A DNA stretch of 64,000 nt from Chrysophaeum taylorii (taxonomy: Eukaryota; Sar; Pelagophyceae; Pelagomonadales; Pelagomonadaceae): positions 186,001-250,000 of the forward strand of contig JAQMWT010000671.1 of assembly GCA_029834535.1 (NCBI GenBank), in the 5' to 3' direction. The stretch's first letter is position 1, and each line of letters opens with the position of its first letter. Position numbers and translations under genes: made by a program. The notes below the pieces were generated by a model. That model was given only the letters and a program-made list of their open reading frames with translations. It ran no database searches and was not told the origin of the DNA. Shown here piece by piece: positions 47,037-55,619 of the stretch.

Positions 47037-49931
47037 TCACTCTGTGACCCGAGCGCGGCGGCGGCGGTGGTGGTGGCGCGTGTCTGTTGTCGTGGTCGTT
47101 GTTGCTTTACACGACGACGACGACGGCTTCTGTCGTTTATTTTTCTTCTTTGATGAAAAAGCAGGCGCGGCGAGCTCGTTCGCTTTGCGCTTCGCCGGGG
47201 GGTCACCACCACCACCACCACCACCAGGTCCGGTCGGTTGGAGGATGCGGTCGGCTCGAGTCTTGATCGCGCCATTGTGCGGGAAGTGGTTCGCGGCTTG
47301 AGACACGGCGTCGCGGAGCGCGTCATTAATATCTTGACTACTCCGTTTGTTGTTCTTCTTCTTCAAAAGCAAAGCGGCGGCGTCGAGGAGCTTTTTCGCG
47401 CGATCGCTCTTGCGCATCGAGGCGTCCCGGAGAAGATCGGCGAGGCTCGTTGCGACTTGGTCAAAGATGGGGTCGTCCGGCGCCACCGCGAGAAGCTCGA
47501 TCGCGATGGCGAGGGCCTCGAGGCGGAGAAAGGGCGACGGCGCGCCGACGACGAGGACCGGGAGACCCGGAAGTATTGCCCGGCGCGCGAGCTCCGGAGC
47601 ACGGTGGACCGCGTCCCTCAACACCTGGGGCCGGAGCGTGGAGCGCCGTTTGCCCAGGGCCTCGCGCGTGGCCGCCTCGTAGGCGGCCTTGGCGACGTCG
47701 AAAGACGGAACTGCCGGGTCTTTGAAGCCTTTGACGGCGAGCGCGCACGCGTTCGAGACGACTCGCGAGGCAGCCGGGCCGGGACGTCGCGCGAGGAGCG
47801 CCTGGAGAGACGTGGCCGCCGTTTCGTGGTGGGTGTCGAGGATCTTGGCCCCGCGCAGCGCCTCGGCGAGCCCGGCGACCCTTTTGAGGAGGTCTCTCGC
47901 CTCGGGGAAGTCTTCCTTCTCGAGTCGAATAGAAAGCTCGGCGAGCGCGACGGCGGCGCGGAGCGAGGGTTTCGTGCGCAGCGCGCGCTCGAGCAGATCG
48001 AGCACCCGGAGCTGGACCTGGAGCTCGGTTTTGCGGTTCTCGACGCGTCCGGCCTTGCGGTGCGATTGTCTCGCCGCGAGGAGCGTCTCCTCGGCGTCGT
48101 TACTCGATCCAAAGTACGCGGCCGCGCCCTCGGCGTCGAGCACGATGTCGTCGTCAGCCTCCTCACGAAGGTCTGCTGCTTCCTCCTCCTCCTCCTGGTT
48201 CTCGTCGTCATCATCGTTATCGTCATCGTCATCCTCCTCCTCCTCCTCCTGGTTCTCGTCGTCATCGTCGTTATCGTCATCGTCGTCATCATCACCGGGC
48301 TCTTCTAGGCCACACGCGGCGTAGATAAGGTAGTCGAGCGTCTCGTCGTCGAGGTCAAAGCGCGCGCACGCCTTGGCCCAAGCTCTTGTCACCACAATGC
48401 GCGCGGCGCGCGAGGAGGGCGTGCCGTGCGCGAGACCCAGCAGCGCGCAGCAGGTCTTCGCGGCGTCGAGGATCGTCGTCGCTCGAGTTTTGGCGATTTC
48501 CCCGAGCTCGGCGTCGTTCTCGCCGCCGCCGCTCGAGTAAAGGAGGGCGCAGCGTGCCCAGAGACAAGCGGGGTCGTCGTCGTCGTCGTCAACATCGTCG
48601 GTGACCCCCCGCGGAACGCAGAGCCGGCGGAGCGCGCGCCAGGCGACCAAGAGCGTCCCGAGGTCGTCTCTGAAGACGTCGGCGACTAGGGCCCACAAGG
48701 CGGCGACCGCGCCGGCACGCGTCGCCCCGTCGTCGTCGTCGTCGAAGGCTGCCGCGCGCGCGAGGAGACCGCGCGCAAAGTCGGGGTCGATCCCCAGGGC
48801 AGCCGCGAGGGGCTTGGCAGCGACGGGTTTCTTCGCCACTTCGCCTCGAATCGGCGATTCGAAGAACCCAATTCTCGCCGCTGCCACGAGAGCGCCGGCG
48901 CGGTACTTGGGGTCGTCCTCGCTTTTGGCGCGGGCCCGGAGGACCTGGAGGCACTGGGGTCGCGAAAAGACGAGGTCTACCAAGGTGTCGGCGTCGAGGC
49001 CCTCCATCAGCGCGCGGAGGGTCGCGTGGTCGGCTGGGCCGCGACAAACGAGCGCCGAAGCGGCCTTGGCCCGCCACTCGAGAGGCTTCTTCTCGGCAGC
49101 GATCCGCCGCAGGAGCCGCGTCGCGAGCGGCGCGAGGTGGCTCGCGCTCCCCTGTGCGCGCCAGAGGCACGCGCACACGGCCGGCGACAGCGCGACGGGG
49201 TCGTCGCTAGAAAGCGCGTGCTCGACGGCCGCGAGGAGCGCCTCGGCCCTAACCTCTAAAGAGCCGGACGAGACGTGCTTGTCGAGCAGCGACCAGGCTC
49301 CCGCGCGGAGCGCGAGCTCCCAGAGCACGTGGACCGCCGGAAAGGCCCGCGCGGCCCGCGCGAGCGGCCGGTCGAGGCGGTCGGACACCTCGAGAAGACC
49401 GCGCGCGAGGAGGACGGCAGCGCGTTCGGGCTCGAGGTCCTCGCGCTTTTCGATGGTGACCTTCGCCTCGATCCTGCTCTTCGCTTCCCCCTGGCACATT
49501 TCGACGACCACGCGCGCCGCGAGCGCCGCGAGCCACTTGCGCTTTTCGACTACGTGCCAGAGCGGGTCGACGAGCTCGGGGTCGGGCCGGCGAGCGCGCG
49601 TCAGCACCAGAGCTCCCAACACGAGAGCCAGATCCGCCGCCCGGGCCTCGTTTTTGTCGGCCTTCTTCCGTTCCCACCGCTTCTTCAACTCTTCCCCGAC
49701 CTCCCGCGCCCCAAGGACCCCGGCCTCGACGGCCACGCCGATGGCAGCCGCGAAGCCCTCGCGCGCGCCATCGCGCGTCGACTCGAGCCCGCGGCACAGC
49801 CGCTCGACGCAGTACGGCGCCCGCGACCCGTCCTCCTTCAGGTGCTCCGCGAGCGATACGGCCGCCCTCCATCGCTGTTCGGGCTTGCCCGCGAGCCACC
49901 AGAAGCAGTCGAGCAGCGATAGCTCCGTCAT
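47037..49931 (-). CDS. DNA polymerase V / MYBBP1A family nucleolar protein
   Basis: ATG 49931 gives 964 aa. The start matches the Pol5/MYBBP1A repeat: LLDCFWWLAGKPEQRWRAAV, YCVERLCRGLESTRDGAREG. Helical ARM/HEAT-like repeats fill residues about 10-560. A long Asp/Glu block (about 570-615), built from two copies of DDDDNDDDDENQEEEEE, is typical of the family's acidic hinge. More helical repeats follow. The C-terminus is basic (KRKANELAAPAF, KKKNKRQK), a nucleolar localisation signal. Despite its name yeast Pol5 is not needed for replication; the family acts in rDNA transcription and ribosome assembly. Gly, Thr and Ser runs near the end come from microsatellites. The frame is unbroken over 2.9 kb. 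Confidence 0.82.
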   Translation of the reverse strand: MTELSLLDCFWWLAGKPEQRWRAAVSLAEHLKEDGSRAPYCVERLCRGLESTRDGAREGFAAAIGVAVEAGVLGAREVGEELKKRWERKKADKNEARAADLALVLGALVLTRARRPDPELVDPLWHVVEKRKWLAALAARVVVEMCQGEAKSRIEAKVTIEKREDLEPERAAVLLARGLLEVSDRLDRPLARAARAFPAVHVLWELALRAGAWSLLDKHVSSGSLEVRAEALLAAVEHALSSDDPVALSPAVCACLWRAQGSASHLAPLATRLLRRIAAEKKPLEWRAKAASALVCRGPADHATLRALMEGLDADTLVDLVFSRPQCLQVLRARAKSEDDPKYRAGALVAAARIGFFESPIRGEVAKKPVAAKPLAAALGIDPDFARGLLARAAAFDDDDDGATRAGAVAALWALVADVFRDDLGTLLVAWRALRRLCVPRGVTDDVDDDDDDPACLWARCALLYSSGGGENDAELGEIAKTRATTILDAAKTCCALLGLAHGTPSSRAARIVVTRAWAKACARFDLDDETLDYLIYAACGLEEPGDDDDDDDNDDDDENQEEEEEDDDDDNDDDDENQEEEEEAADLREEADDDIVLDAEGAAAYFGSSNDAEETLLAARQSHRKAGRVENRKTELQVQLRVLDLLERALRTKPSLRAAVALAELSIRLEKEDFPEARDLLKRVAGLAEALRGAKILDTHHETAATSLQALLARRPGPAASRVVSNACALAVKGFKDPAVPSFDVAKAAYEAATREALGKRRSTLRPQVLRDAVHRAPELARRAILPGLPVLVVGAPSPFLRLEALAIAIELLAVAPDDPIFDQVATSLADLLRDASMRKSDRAKKLLDAAALLLKKKNNKRSSQDINDALRDAVSQAANHFPHNGAIKTRADRILQPTGPGGGGGGGDPPAKRKANELAAPAFSSKKKNKRQKPSSSSCKATTTTTTDTRHHHRRRRARVTE

Positions 49932-49997
49932 ATTTTAAAACAACTAGAAGAAGGGTTTAGTTCGGGTGAGACATCTTTCTTCTCTTCACAGACAATC
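49932..49997. promoter_or_regulatory. Candidate shared promoter Pol5/CDC26
   Basis: 66 bp between divergent ATGs, with ATTTTAAAACAACTAG near the Pol5 end. Positional call. Confidence 0.35.
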
Positions 49998-50177
49998 ATG
50001 CTTCGGCGCGAGCCGACGCGCGTCGAGATGAAGCCCGAGGACATCGAAGACTTCGACAGGTACGTCTCTGTGCAAAACGCGCAGAAGGGTCACGAGGAGA
50101 AGAAGGACACTGCGAGGGATACGACTGCCTCTCGCATCGGCTTCCGTCCGCCGCGAAGCGATTCCCCAGAATATTGA
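49998..50177 (+). CDS. CDC26: APC/C subunit CDC26, 59 aa
   Basis: ATG 49998 opens 59 codons. The N-terminus MLRREPTRVEMKPEDIEDFD matches human CDC26 ([20 protein letters not shown]), and the end SRIGFRPP corresponds to the RIGYKP motif. CDC26 inserts its N-terminus into the TPR groove of APC6/CDC16 and stabilises the anaphase-promoting complex; the first Met, Leu and Arg residues are the contact. The protein is shorter than the human one (85 aa), mainly in the middle. The frame is too short for most automatic gene calls. It starts 66 bp from the divergent Pol5 gene. Confidence 0.85.
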   Translation: MLRREPTRVEMKPEDIEDFDRYVSVQNAQKGHEEKKDTARDTTASRIGFRPPRSDSPEY

Positions 50178-50428
50178 TTTTGATTTTGATTTTGATCGGG
50201 GGGTTTAGGTAGGACACCCACCGCGACTTGTACGGACGGCGATTCTGCTTTTCTTTCACGTCGTCGTCGTCGTCGTCGTCGTCGTCTCGCGGCCTAGGGA
50301 GGGAGGACAAAGCCTTCTTCTTCTTCTTGCCACTTCCCGAGGACGAATAAAGTTGTGAATGTAGAGTCTCCCATCCCAAAAACAAAAAAAATTTCTACTA
50401 GACACAATAACCCTTACCCTACTACCCA
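50178..50428. other. Spacer with TTTTGA and CGT runs
   Basis: ATTTTGATTTTGATTTTGAT at 50177-50197 and a (CGT)n run at 50258-50287. No gene. Confidence 0.4.
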
Positions 50429-51109
50429 ATGACTCAAGGAGTAGTAGTATGGGTGGCGAGGATGCTGGAGGCGCTCGAGTGTCCGTTTGCCGTTGATATG
50501 TCTGATCGCGGGTCGGTGATGAAACTGGTGAGGTGGATCGAGGACCGCAAGGTGCGGATGTGGGAAATCGAGGACCGGAGGCCGTTGCAGCGGAGCGATG
50601 GGTTCGACGAGGCGTTCGCAAGATATCTGAAGGAACTCGGGTGCGAGATCGAGTGGCCGAACGCTGACTGCATTGTGTACTTGGTGGCGAAGGCGGTCGA
50701 GTGCGACTACGTAGACGACGAGGCGCGTATTGTGGCAGACGCCGAGGCGTGGCGGTTGCAGCGGTTGAAGGTCGAGAAACGGGCTTTGGAAATCGACGCC
50801 GCGTGCTCGTGCCTCGGGTTGGAGGGCGATTCCTTATTCCTTCTGGGGGCCGCCGCGCGGCTCCGGGACGACGACGACGCGCAGGGCGAAGAAGAAGCAC
50901 CACCACCACCATCTCTGCGGCCCGAGGCGTTTCCGTTGGGGTTCGACGCGGGCGACGCCGAGTGCGACCGAGTCGCGCGATCGCTTCGGATTCTGTACCT
51001 TCTCGACTTGCGGCGGCTCCAGGATTCTATCAACGATATTCTCGTCCAAGCCCAGAACGTCGTCGCCGACCCAAAGACAAACGCGTCTCTCGGGAGAGTT
51101 GGTAGTTAG
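50429..51109 (+). CDS. RTRAF: RTRAF (C14orf166/hCLE) homologue
   Basis: ATG 50429 gives 226 aa (human 244). Residues 28-72, LVRWIEDRKVRMWEIEDRRP..FARYLKELGCEI, align with human FIVWLEDQKIRHYKIEDRGN..FEKYLRDVNCPF. The C-terminus, LGFDAGDAECDRVARSLRIL, LLDLRRLQDSIND and VVADPKTNASLGRVG, aligns with human LGFDTGDAVLNEAAQILRLL, HIEELRELQTKIN and IIADPKTDHRLGKVG. RTRAF is part of the tRNA-ligase complex with RTCB and DDX1 and of RNA transport granules. An Asp/Glu-Pro insert lies in the middle. Its stop is 9 bp from the stop of the convergent MLH1 gene. Confidence 0.9.
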   Translation: MTQGVVVWVARMLEALECPFAVDMSDRGSVMKLVRWIEDRKVRMWEIEDRRPLQRSDGFDEAFARYLKELGCEIEWPNADCIVYLVAKAVECDYVDDEARIVADAEAWRLQRLKVEKRALEIDAACSCLGLEGDSLFLLGAAARLRDDDDAQGEEEAPPPPSLRPEAFPLGFDAGDAECDRVARSLRILYLLDLRRLQDSINDILVQAQNVVADPKTNASLGRVGS

Positions 51110-51118
51110 AAGGAGGAG

Positions 51119-52921
51119 TCAACATCGCTCGAAGATTTTGTACAAGCGGGCGAGGGAGGTGAGAGTCTGGAAATACGGGAGGAGCGCGGCGGGGGGATGG
51201 AAGAGGTGGGGTGACTTGAGGGCGGGGAATATGACGTGGGCCCGATCTCCGCCGGTGGCGTAGCAGGCCCCGAGGAGGCGGGCGATCGCGCGGAAGCACG
51301 GCTTCTCGCGGACGTAGTCGACCGAGGTCGCGAGGTCAGCTACGAGGCGGGGAATCGCGCGGGCGGCCGGCTCGTGGTTCGGGAGGAGTTCTGGGAGCTG
51401 GGTCAAAAAGTGGTTCTCGATGCGGATGTTGAAATAGTCCTCGAGCATGGGCGCGTTGGCGGCCAGGACCTCCCGAGCCGTTTCGGGGTCGCGGCCCAGA
51501 CTAGCAGCGCAGTCGGCCACCGAGACGGGGTCCTCCAATTCGAGGGCAGGCGTGCGGCCAAAGCGGCGCAAGGCGAGCTGGTAGAACAACTCCTCAGCAA
51601 AACGAAGGGCGTCGAGCGCGACCAAATCGAGGTTCGTCTGAAAGAGGAGCCAATCGTCGTCGTCCGCGCCGACGAGAACCGAGCGTCGCAGACTCCGGGC
51701 TAAGCCCTCGTCCTCGGCCTCGATTTCAGCCAAAAGTTCGCGGACCGAGTCGTATCCGCACAAGGTCTCGTCGATCCGAAGCGTATCCTTGACGCCCGCG
51801 AAGGCGCCCGGCAGAAAGATATCGATCTTTTGGTCCCTCGCGTCCGTCCTCACCATCTTATCGTCTCGCCTCGACGAGTCCTCGAGGTCTCCCGGGCGTC
51901 GTCTTCTCTTCTCCGAAACACCTTCTTCTTCCGACATCGGCCTCTCTTCCTGGAGTTTATGGAGCTCGCGGCGAAGGAGCGCGAGGACCCGCGACTCGTG
52001 GAGAAGCTGGACCTCCTTCTTGGTCGGATGGACGTTGACGTCGACGTGCCTTTTAGGAACTTCGATTCGAAGGTAACACGTCTTGCGCGGGAAAAATTCG
52101 TCGACCGCGCGCTTGATTGCGGCATTATCGACGAGACGGTCGTTCACAAACAGCAAAAACCACCCGTCCTCCGCGCCGCCGACGTAGCCTCCGAGCTCGC
52201 ACTCGAACCGGTCCTCGTCGAGGTCGTCGTCGTCGCGTTCGGTCGTCGGACCGATTTGGACTAGATTTTTTTTTGTTTTCTTGAGGGCGCGCAGCGTCTC
52301 TTCCGTAGAGGAGGTCTTCATCGTGTTGAGATCTTCGGTCGCGCCCCGCTTCCCGCAGACGAAACCGACGGCGGGGTAATGGACCGCGTACGCCGAGGCG
52401 ACCTTCAAAAGTAAACCGTACTGTTCGGTCTGCGACCCCCTCAAAAATGCCCTGCGCCGCGTCTTGGTGTTGTAGAAGAGGTCTTCGACCGTCAGAGTCG
52501 TGCCGGGCTCGCCGGCGCACGGAGAACACGTCACCATCTTTCCGTCCTTGTAGGTCGCGCGACGCGCGTATCCGTCGACCGCGCGACGCGAGACTACCGT
52601 AAGCCTCGCCACGTGAGATATCGACGCCAGCGCTTCTCCGCGGAACCCAAAGGTCCCGATCTCCCGCAGGTCCTCGTATTTCCTCAGCTTTGACGTCGCG
52701 AACCGCTCGCAAAGAAGCGGAAGGTCCTCCTCGCCGATCCCGCAGCCGTTGTCGCATATGCGCAGCATCTTGAGCCCACCATCCTCCGCGCTAATCCTGA
52801 TCTGGGATGCCCCGGCGTCGATCGCGTTCTCCAACATCTCCTTCAACGCGTTCGCCGGCCGCTGGACCACCTCGCCGGCGGCGATGCGGTTCACGACCTC
52901 TTCCTCCAGCCGAACAATCAT
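51119..52921 (-). CDS. MLH1: DNA mismatch repair protein MLH1
   Basis: ATG 52921 gives 600 aa. The GHKL ATPase is complete: VVNRIAAGEVVQRPANALKE with catalytic Glu28 and Asn32 in KEMLEN, CDNGCGI with Asp57, and GTFGFRGEALASI at 89-101. The S5 domain follows with YNTKTRRRAFL and HVDVNVHPTKKEVQLL. The linker is short compared with human MLH1 (756 aa). The C-terminal domain ends LYKIFERC, the conserved FERC tail, whose Cys completes the metal site of the partner PMS protein. There is no endonuclease motif of its own, as expected for MLH1. MutL-alpha nicks DNA with MutS homologues in nuclear mismatch repair and in meiotic crossovers. The frame is intact. Confidence 0.95.
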   Translation of the reverse strand: MIVRLEEEVVNRIAAGEVVQRPANALKEMLENAIDAGASQIRISAEDGGLKMLRICDNGCGIGEEDLPLLCERFATSKLRKYEDLREIGTFGFRGEALASISHVARLTVVSRRAVDGYARRATYKDGKMVTCSPCAGEPGTTLTVEDLFYNTKTRRRAFLRGSQTEQYGLLLKVASAYAVHYPAVGFVCGKRGATEDLNTMKTSSTEETLRALKKTKKNLVQIGPTTERDDDDLDEDRFECELGGYVGGAEDGWFLLFVNDRLVDNAAIKRAVDEFFPRKTCYLRIEVPKRHVDVNVHPTKKEVQLLHESRVLALLRRELHKLQEERPMSEEEGVSEKRRRRPGDLEDSSRRDDKMVRTDARDQKIDIFLPGAFAGVKDTLRIDETLCGYDSVRELLAEIEAEDEGLARSLRRSVLVGADDDDWLLFQTNLDLVALDALRFAEELFYQLALRRFGRTPALELEDPVSVADCAASLGRDPETAREVLAANAPMLEDYFNIRIENHFLTQLPELLPNHEPAARAIPRLVADLATSVDYVREKPCFRAIARLLGACYATGGDRAHVIFPALKSPHLFHPPAALLPYFQTLTSLARLYKIFERC

Positions 52922-52967
52922 CCTTACCCCCTACCCTCCCCCCTCTCGCGCCGCTGCAATCTCTCGT
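52922..52967. promoter_or_regulatory. Candidate shared promoter MLH1/LSM12
   Basis: 46 bp of C-rich sequence (CCCCTACCCTCCCCCCTCTC) between divergent ATGs. Positional call. Confidence 0.35.
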
Positions 52968-53774
52968 ATGGCGGCGGCGGCGCCCAGCAGCGACTCGGTG
53001 GTCGGGTCCGTCGAAGAGCTCGAGTTTGGGTGGGGCGTCCGGCTGGGGCTCGTTGGAGACGACGAGTGCGAGGGGTCCGTCTACACGGTCGACCCCGTCA
53101 CAAAGACGGTCGTCCTCTTCAACAAGAGGCACGACAAAACGGACGACGAGGAGGCCTACGGAGTTCGGCTGGTGCCGGAACACGCGATTCAAAAAATCAC
53201 CATCCTCGACAAGGACGCCGACCCGCAACTCCGGCTCGACACGAGTCTGCCGCCGATCGACCGCGCCGAACTCGAGAAGCGCGAGCGCCGGGCCTTCCAA
53301 GCCATGGAGCGGGCGATGGCCCAGCTCAATCCGAACGCGACGCCCGAAGCCCAGGCACTCTTCGACGCCCTGAACAAGACGATGGACTGCACCTGGACCG
53401 ACAACTCGATCGTGGTCCTCGACCAGGTCAAAATCGATCCGCCCTACGCGCCCGAGACCTGCCGCTCCCTCGACGGGAACCTCAATTCCTTGGCCAGAAT
53501 CCAGAAGGTTCTGGTCGGTCTCAAGAAGAAGCTCGCGAGGCAGCACCACCACCAGCAGCAGCAGCCAGAGCAGCCGACGCCTCAGCAGCAGCAGCAACGC
53601 GCGCCCGACCGCCAGCCGACGCCCCTGAGGCCGCCGCCGGGGGTCGCGCCCCCCCCCGGCGTTGCGATCGCGAGGCCGCCGCCGGGGGTCGCGCCCCCCC
53701 CCGGCGTTGCGATCGCGATTGCGCCGCCCCCCGGCGTCCCGCCGCCCAAGCAACAACAACAACCCGCCTCGTGA
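52968..53774 (+). CDS. LSM12: LSM12-like protein (Lsm and anticodon-binding-like AD domains)
   Basis: ATG 52968 (MAAAAPSSDSVVGSVEELEF) gives 268 aa, beginning 46 bp from MLH1. Residues 12-70 form the N-terminal Lsm-like barrel (VRLGLVGDDECEGSVYTVDP, TKTVVLFN). Residues about 85-185 form the AD domain: RAFQAMERAMAQLNPNATPE, AQALFDALNKTMDCTWTDNS, IVVLDQVKIDPPYAPETCRS, matching human LSM12 ([39 protein letters not shown]). LSM12 works with ataxin-2 and the NAADP receptor machinery and in translation control. The C-terminal 70 residues are Gln- and Pro-rich, with PPPGVAPPPGVAIA repeated twice, absent from human. Confidence 0.88.
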   Translation: MAAAAPSSDSVVGSVEELEFGWGVRLGLVGDDECEGSVYTVDPVTKTVVLFNKRHDKTDDEEAYGVRLVPEHAIQKITILDKDADPQLRLDTSLPPIDRAELEKRERRAFQAMERAMAQLNPNATPEAQALFDALNKTMDCTWTDNSIVVLDQVKIDPPYAPETCRSLDGNLNSLARIQKVLVGLKKKLARQHHHQQQQPEQPTPQQQQQRAPDRQPTPLRPPPGVAPPPGVAIARPPPGVAPPPGVAIAIAPPPGVPPPKQQQQPAS

Positions 53775-53840
53775 TGGATGGTTTTTGAGCACATCATTGT
53801 TATTGTTATTATTATTATTATTATCGAAGGCGGGCCGATT
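53775..53840. other. Convergent spacer with TTA run
   Basis: TTATTGTTATTATTATTATTATTA at about 53799-53824 between the stops of LSM12 and the RING gene. Confidence 0.4.
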
Positions 53841-54686
53841 CTAGGTCGTCGAAAGCGCGGCGATGTCCTGGCGGCACGTAGGGCACCGCGCGTCGTGCTC
53901 GAGCCACTTGGAAACGCACTTGCGATGGAACAGGTGCTGGCACGGGAGCTGGTGGAGCGTCGCTCCTGGTTCGAAGTTCTCCAAGCAGATGACGCAGGCG
54001 TCGTCGTCGAACTCGTCCTTCCGGTACCGCACGACGTTGAGGGCCGAGGCGGGGATCGCCGCGGGCCGTTTCATCACGGGCGCGTCGAGCGCGAGGAGGC
54101 GCTCGTACGTCATTTCGTCGTCGCGGAGATAGTCGCTGCGGCGAGGCTCCGGCCGGTGGACGGGCCTCCGCCGCGCGCTCTCGTCGCGACGCACCAAAAT
54201 CTCTGCCAACGAGCCGCCCCAGGCCGCCGCCGCGGCGTCGTCGTTCCGCGCCGGGGGCCGCCGTCGCGGCGGCGCTGCCAGGGGCGCGGGCCTCACCCGG
54301 CGCTTGGCGAGCGCCTCGGCGAGACCCACGCCTCCCCACGGATCTTCGTCGTCTCGACCCGGTACTCGGCGCCGCCGCTGTACCGCGGACTCATCCCACG
54401 ACCGCTGCCACCGCGCCCTCAGGCTCTCCGGCCCTTCGGAGGGCTGCAGGGCCTCGGCGAGCCCAACGCCCCCCTCCTCGAGGTAGCGCGCCCTTGGCGC
54501 CGCCTCGGACCCTTCTTCGAACCTGCGCTCCCACGACCGCTGCCATCGCGCCCTCAGGCTGTTCGGCCCTCCGGAGGGCTGAAGAGCTTCGCCGAGACCC
54601 GCGCCCTTCCACGGATCCTCGGCGAGCGACGCCCGCACCACGCTCAACAACGCGCGCGTCCGGAGGGCATCGTCGTCGTCGTCCAT
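53841..54686 (-). CDS. RING-H2 E3 ubiquitin ligase
   Basis: ATG 54686 (MDDDDDALRTRALLSVVRAS) gives 281 aa; a longer frame opens only at TTG. The C-terminal RING-H2 reads CVICLENFEPGATLHQLPCQ then HLFHRKCVSKWLEHDARCP, with the C3H2C3 pattern complete (Cys pair, Cys, His, His, Cys, Cys pair) and the E2-facing Ile and Trp. The N-terminal half contains two to three copies of a unit of about 38-40 residues, LGEALQPSGGPNSLRARWQR (and LAEALQPSEGPESLRARWQR), alike also at DNA level. No membrane segment is seen, so it is likely soluble. The RING predicts ubiquitin transfer from an E2; the substrate-binding part is probably the repeats. Confidence 0.8.
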   Translation of the reverse strand: MDDDDDALRTRALLSVVRASLAEDPWKGAGLGEALQPSGGPNSLRARWQRSWERRFEEGSEAAPRARYLEEGGVGLAEALQPSEGPESLRARWQRSWDESAVQRRRRVPGRDDEDPWGGVGLAEALAKRRVRPAPLAAPPRRRPPARNDDAAAAAWGGSLAEILVRRDESARRRPVHRPEPRRSDYLRDDEMTYERLLALDAPVMKRPAAIPASALNVVRYRKDEFDDDACVICLENFEPGATLHQLPCQHLFHRKCVSKWLEHDARCPTCRQDIAALSTT

Positions 54687-54847
54687 TGAGATTATTGTAC
54701 CGCCCGTTGCGCGATGGAGGATCTTGGAGGATGCACTGCTCCTTTTATTTTCTTGTGTTTTTTTAAGTATAAGACTCTCCGGAATAATTTGAGGCAACAA
54801 GCCACTCCTTGAAGTTCATGATGGGCTCGAGCCACAAAGAAGAAGAG
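54687..54847. other. Spacer upstream of the RING gene
   Basis: No gene; it contains the upstream region of the RING-H2 gene. The tRNA-like gene follows. Confidence 0.35.
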
Positions 54848-54944
54848 GCTCGTATGTTCTAATGGCAGGAATCAGGGCTTTAGGTCATCATTCATTTAGG
54901 TGCTCTTCGACCCTGCAGTAGAGGTTCGATTCCTCTTGCGAGCG
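54848..54944 (+). tRNA. tRNA-like gene with a 26-nt intron, apparent anticodon UUA
   Basis: A cloverleaf can be drawn. The acceptor stem GCTCGTA/TGCGAGC has 7 pairs (one G-U). The D-arm is TTCT/GGAA with loop AATGGCA. The anticodon stem CAGGG/CCCTG pairs fully. The T-arm is AGAGG-TTCGATT-CCTCT. The B box GGTTCGATTCC is perfect and the A box TGTTCTAATGG is good, so Pol III could transcribe it. The anticodon loop is interrupted after position 37 by 26 nt, the usual site for a eukaryotic tRNA intron. The anticodon then reads TTA, which would pair with UAA, used here as a stop codon. It may be a pseudogene, a SINE-related copy or a true suppressor-type tRNA. Confidence 0.5.
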
Positions 54945-55010
54945 TTGTTGGTTGGTTGACCACGGCAAAAATAACTAACTAAACAAACAAACCCTTCGTC
55001 AGTCACTACT

Positions 55011-55619
55011 ATGTGGAGCAGGTTGTTGGGCGCCGCCACTCGCGCCACCGCCGCCCGCGCGACGTACGTCCCGCGCACCTATCCACTCAGCTTTAGCGTC
55101 GCGTTCACTTCGGTGAAGACGGGCGCGGCCGATTACATAACACAAACATACATAGAGCGACAAGACTTCGACATACATCGAAACTTTGCGTTTTGGGTTT
55201 TCGGCGCTTACTTTCTCGGCGGCGTCCAGTACTTCTTCTACGTCCGCGTCCTCGGACGCTGGTTCCCGCGGGCCGAGGCCTTTGCGCTGCTTCCGCCGCG
55301 CGCAAAGTTGAAGGATACCGAGGGCCAGAGACAGGTCCTCTACCAGCTCGCCGTCGACATGTTCCTCTTCGAACCTTTTGTGTATTTCCCCATGTTCTAC
55401 CAGACCAAGATCCGCATCCAAGGTGGCGACGGCGACGACGCGCTCAGGGCCTACACGAGGAACATTGCGCAGGACATACAGAACTTTTGGTGCGTCGGCG
55501 TTCCCGCCTTTCTCTTCAACTTTACCTTCTGCCCCATGTGGCTCCGAATCCCCTTTATCGCCGTCTACAGCTTCTTCTGGACCTGCTTCCTCTCCTTTAA
55601 GCGAGGCAACGAACGCTAA
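55011..55619 (+). CDS. Mpv17/PMP22 family membrane protein
   Basis: ATG 55011 (MWSRLLGAATRATAARATYV) gives 202 aa with an Arg/Ala-rich, acid-free N-terminus, a likely mitochondrial or plastid presequence. The family layout is clear: Y...T.VKTGAADYITQTYIE, FDIHRNFAFWVFGAYFLGGV, YVRVLGRWFP, QLAVDMFLFEPFVYFP and, at the end, WCVGVPAFLFNFTFCPMWLR and TCFLSFKRG (the family's signature with N-F...P...R and the final W..YLS). About four membrane helices. Mpv17 proteins are small channels of organelle inner membranes, linked to metabolite exchange and mitochondrial DNA upkeep. Substrate unknown. Confidence 0.85.
   Translation: MWSRLLGAATRATAARATYVPRTYPLSFSVAFTSVKTGAADYITQTYIERQDFDIHRNFAFWVFGAYFLGGVQYFFYVRVLGRWFPRAEAFALLPPRAKLKDTEGQRQVLYQLAVDMFLFEPFVYFPMFYQTKIRIQGGDGDDALRAYTRNIAQDIQNFWCVGVPAFLFNFTFCPMWLRIPFIAVYSFFWTCFLSFKRGNER

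Noticed and set aside
52791-53792. 333-codon minus frame opposite LSM12
   Set aside because: Shadow of the recognised LSM12 gene.
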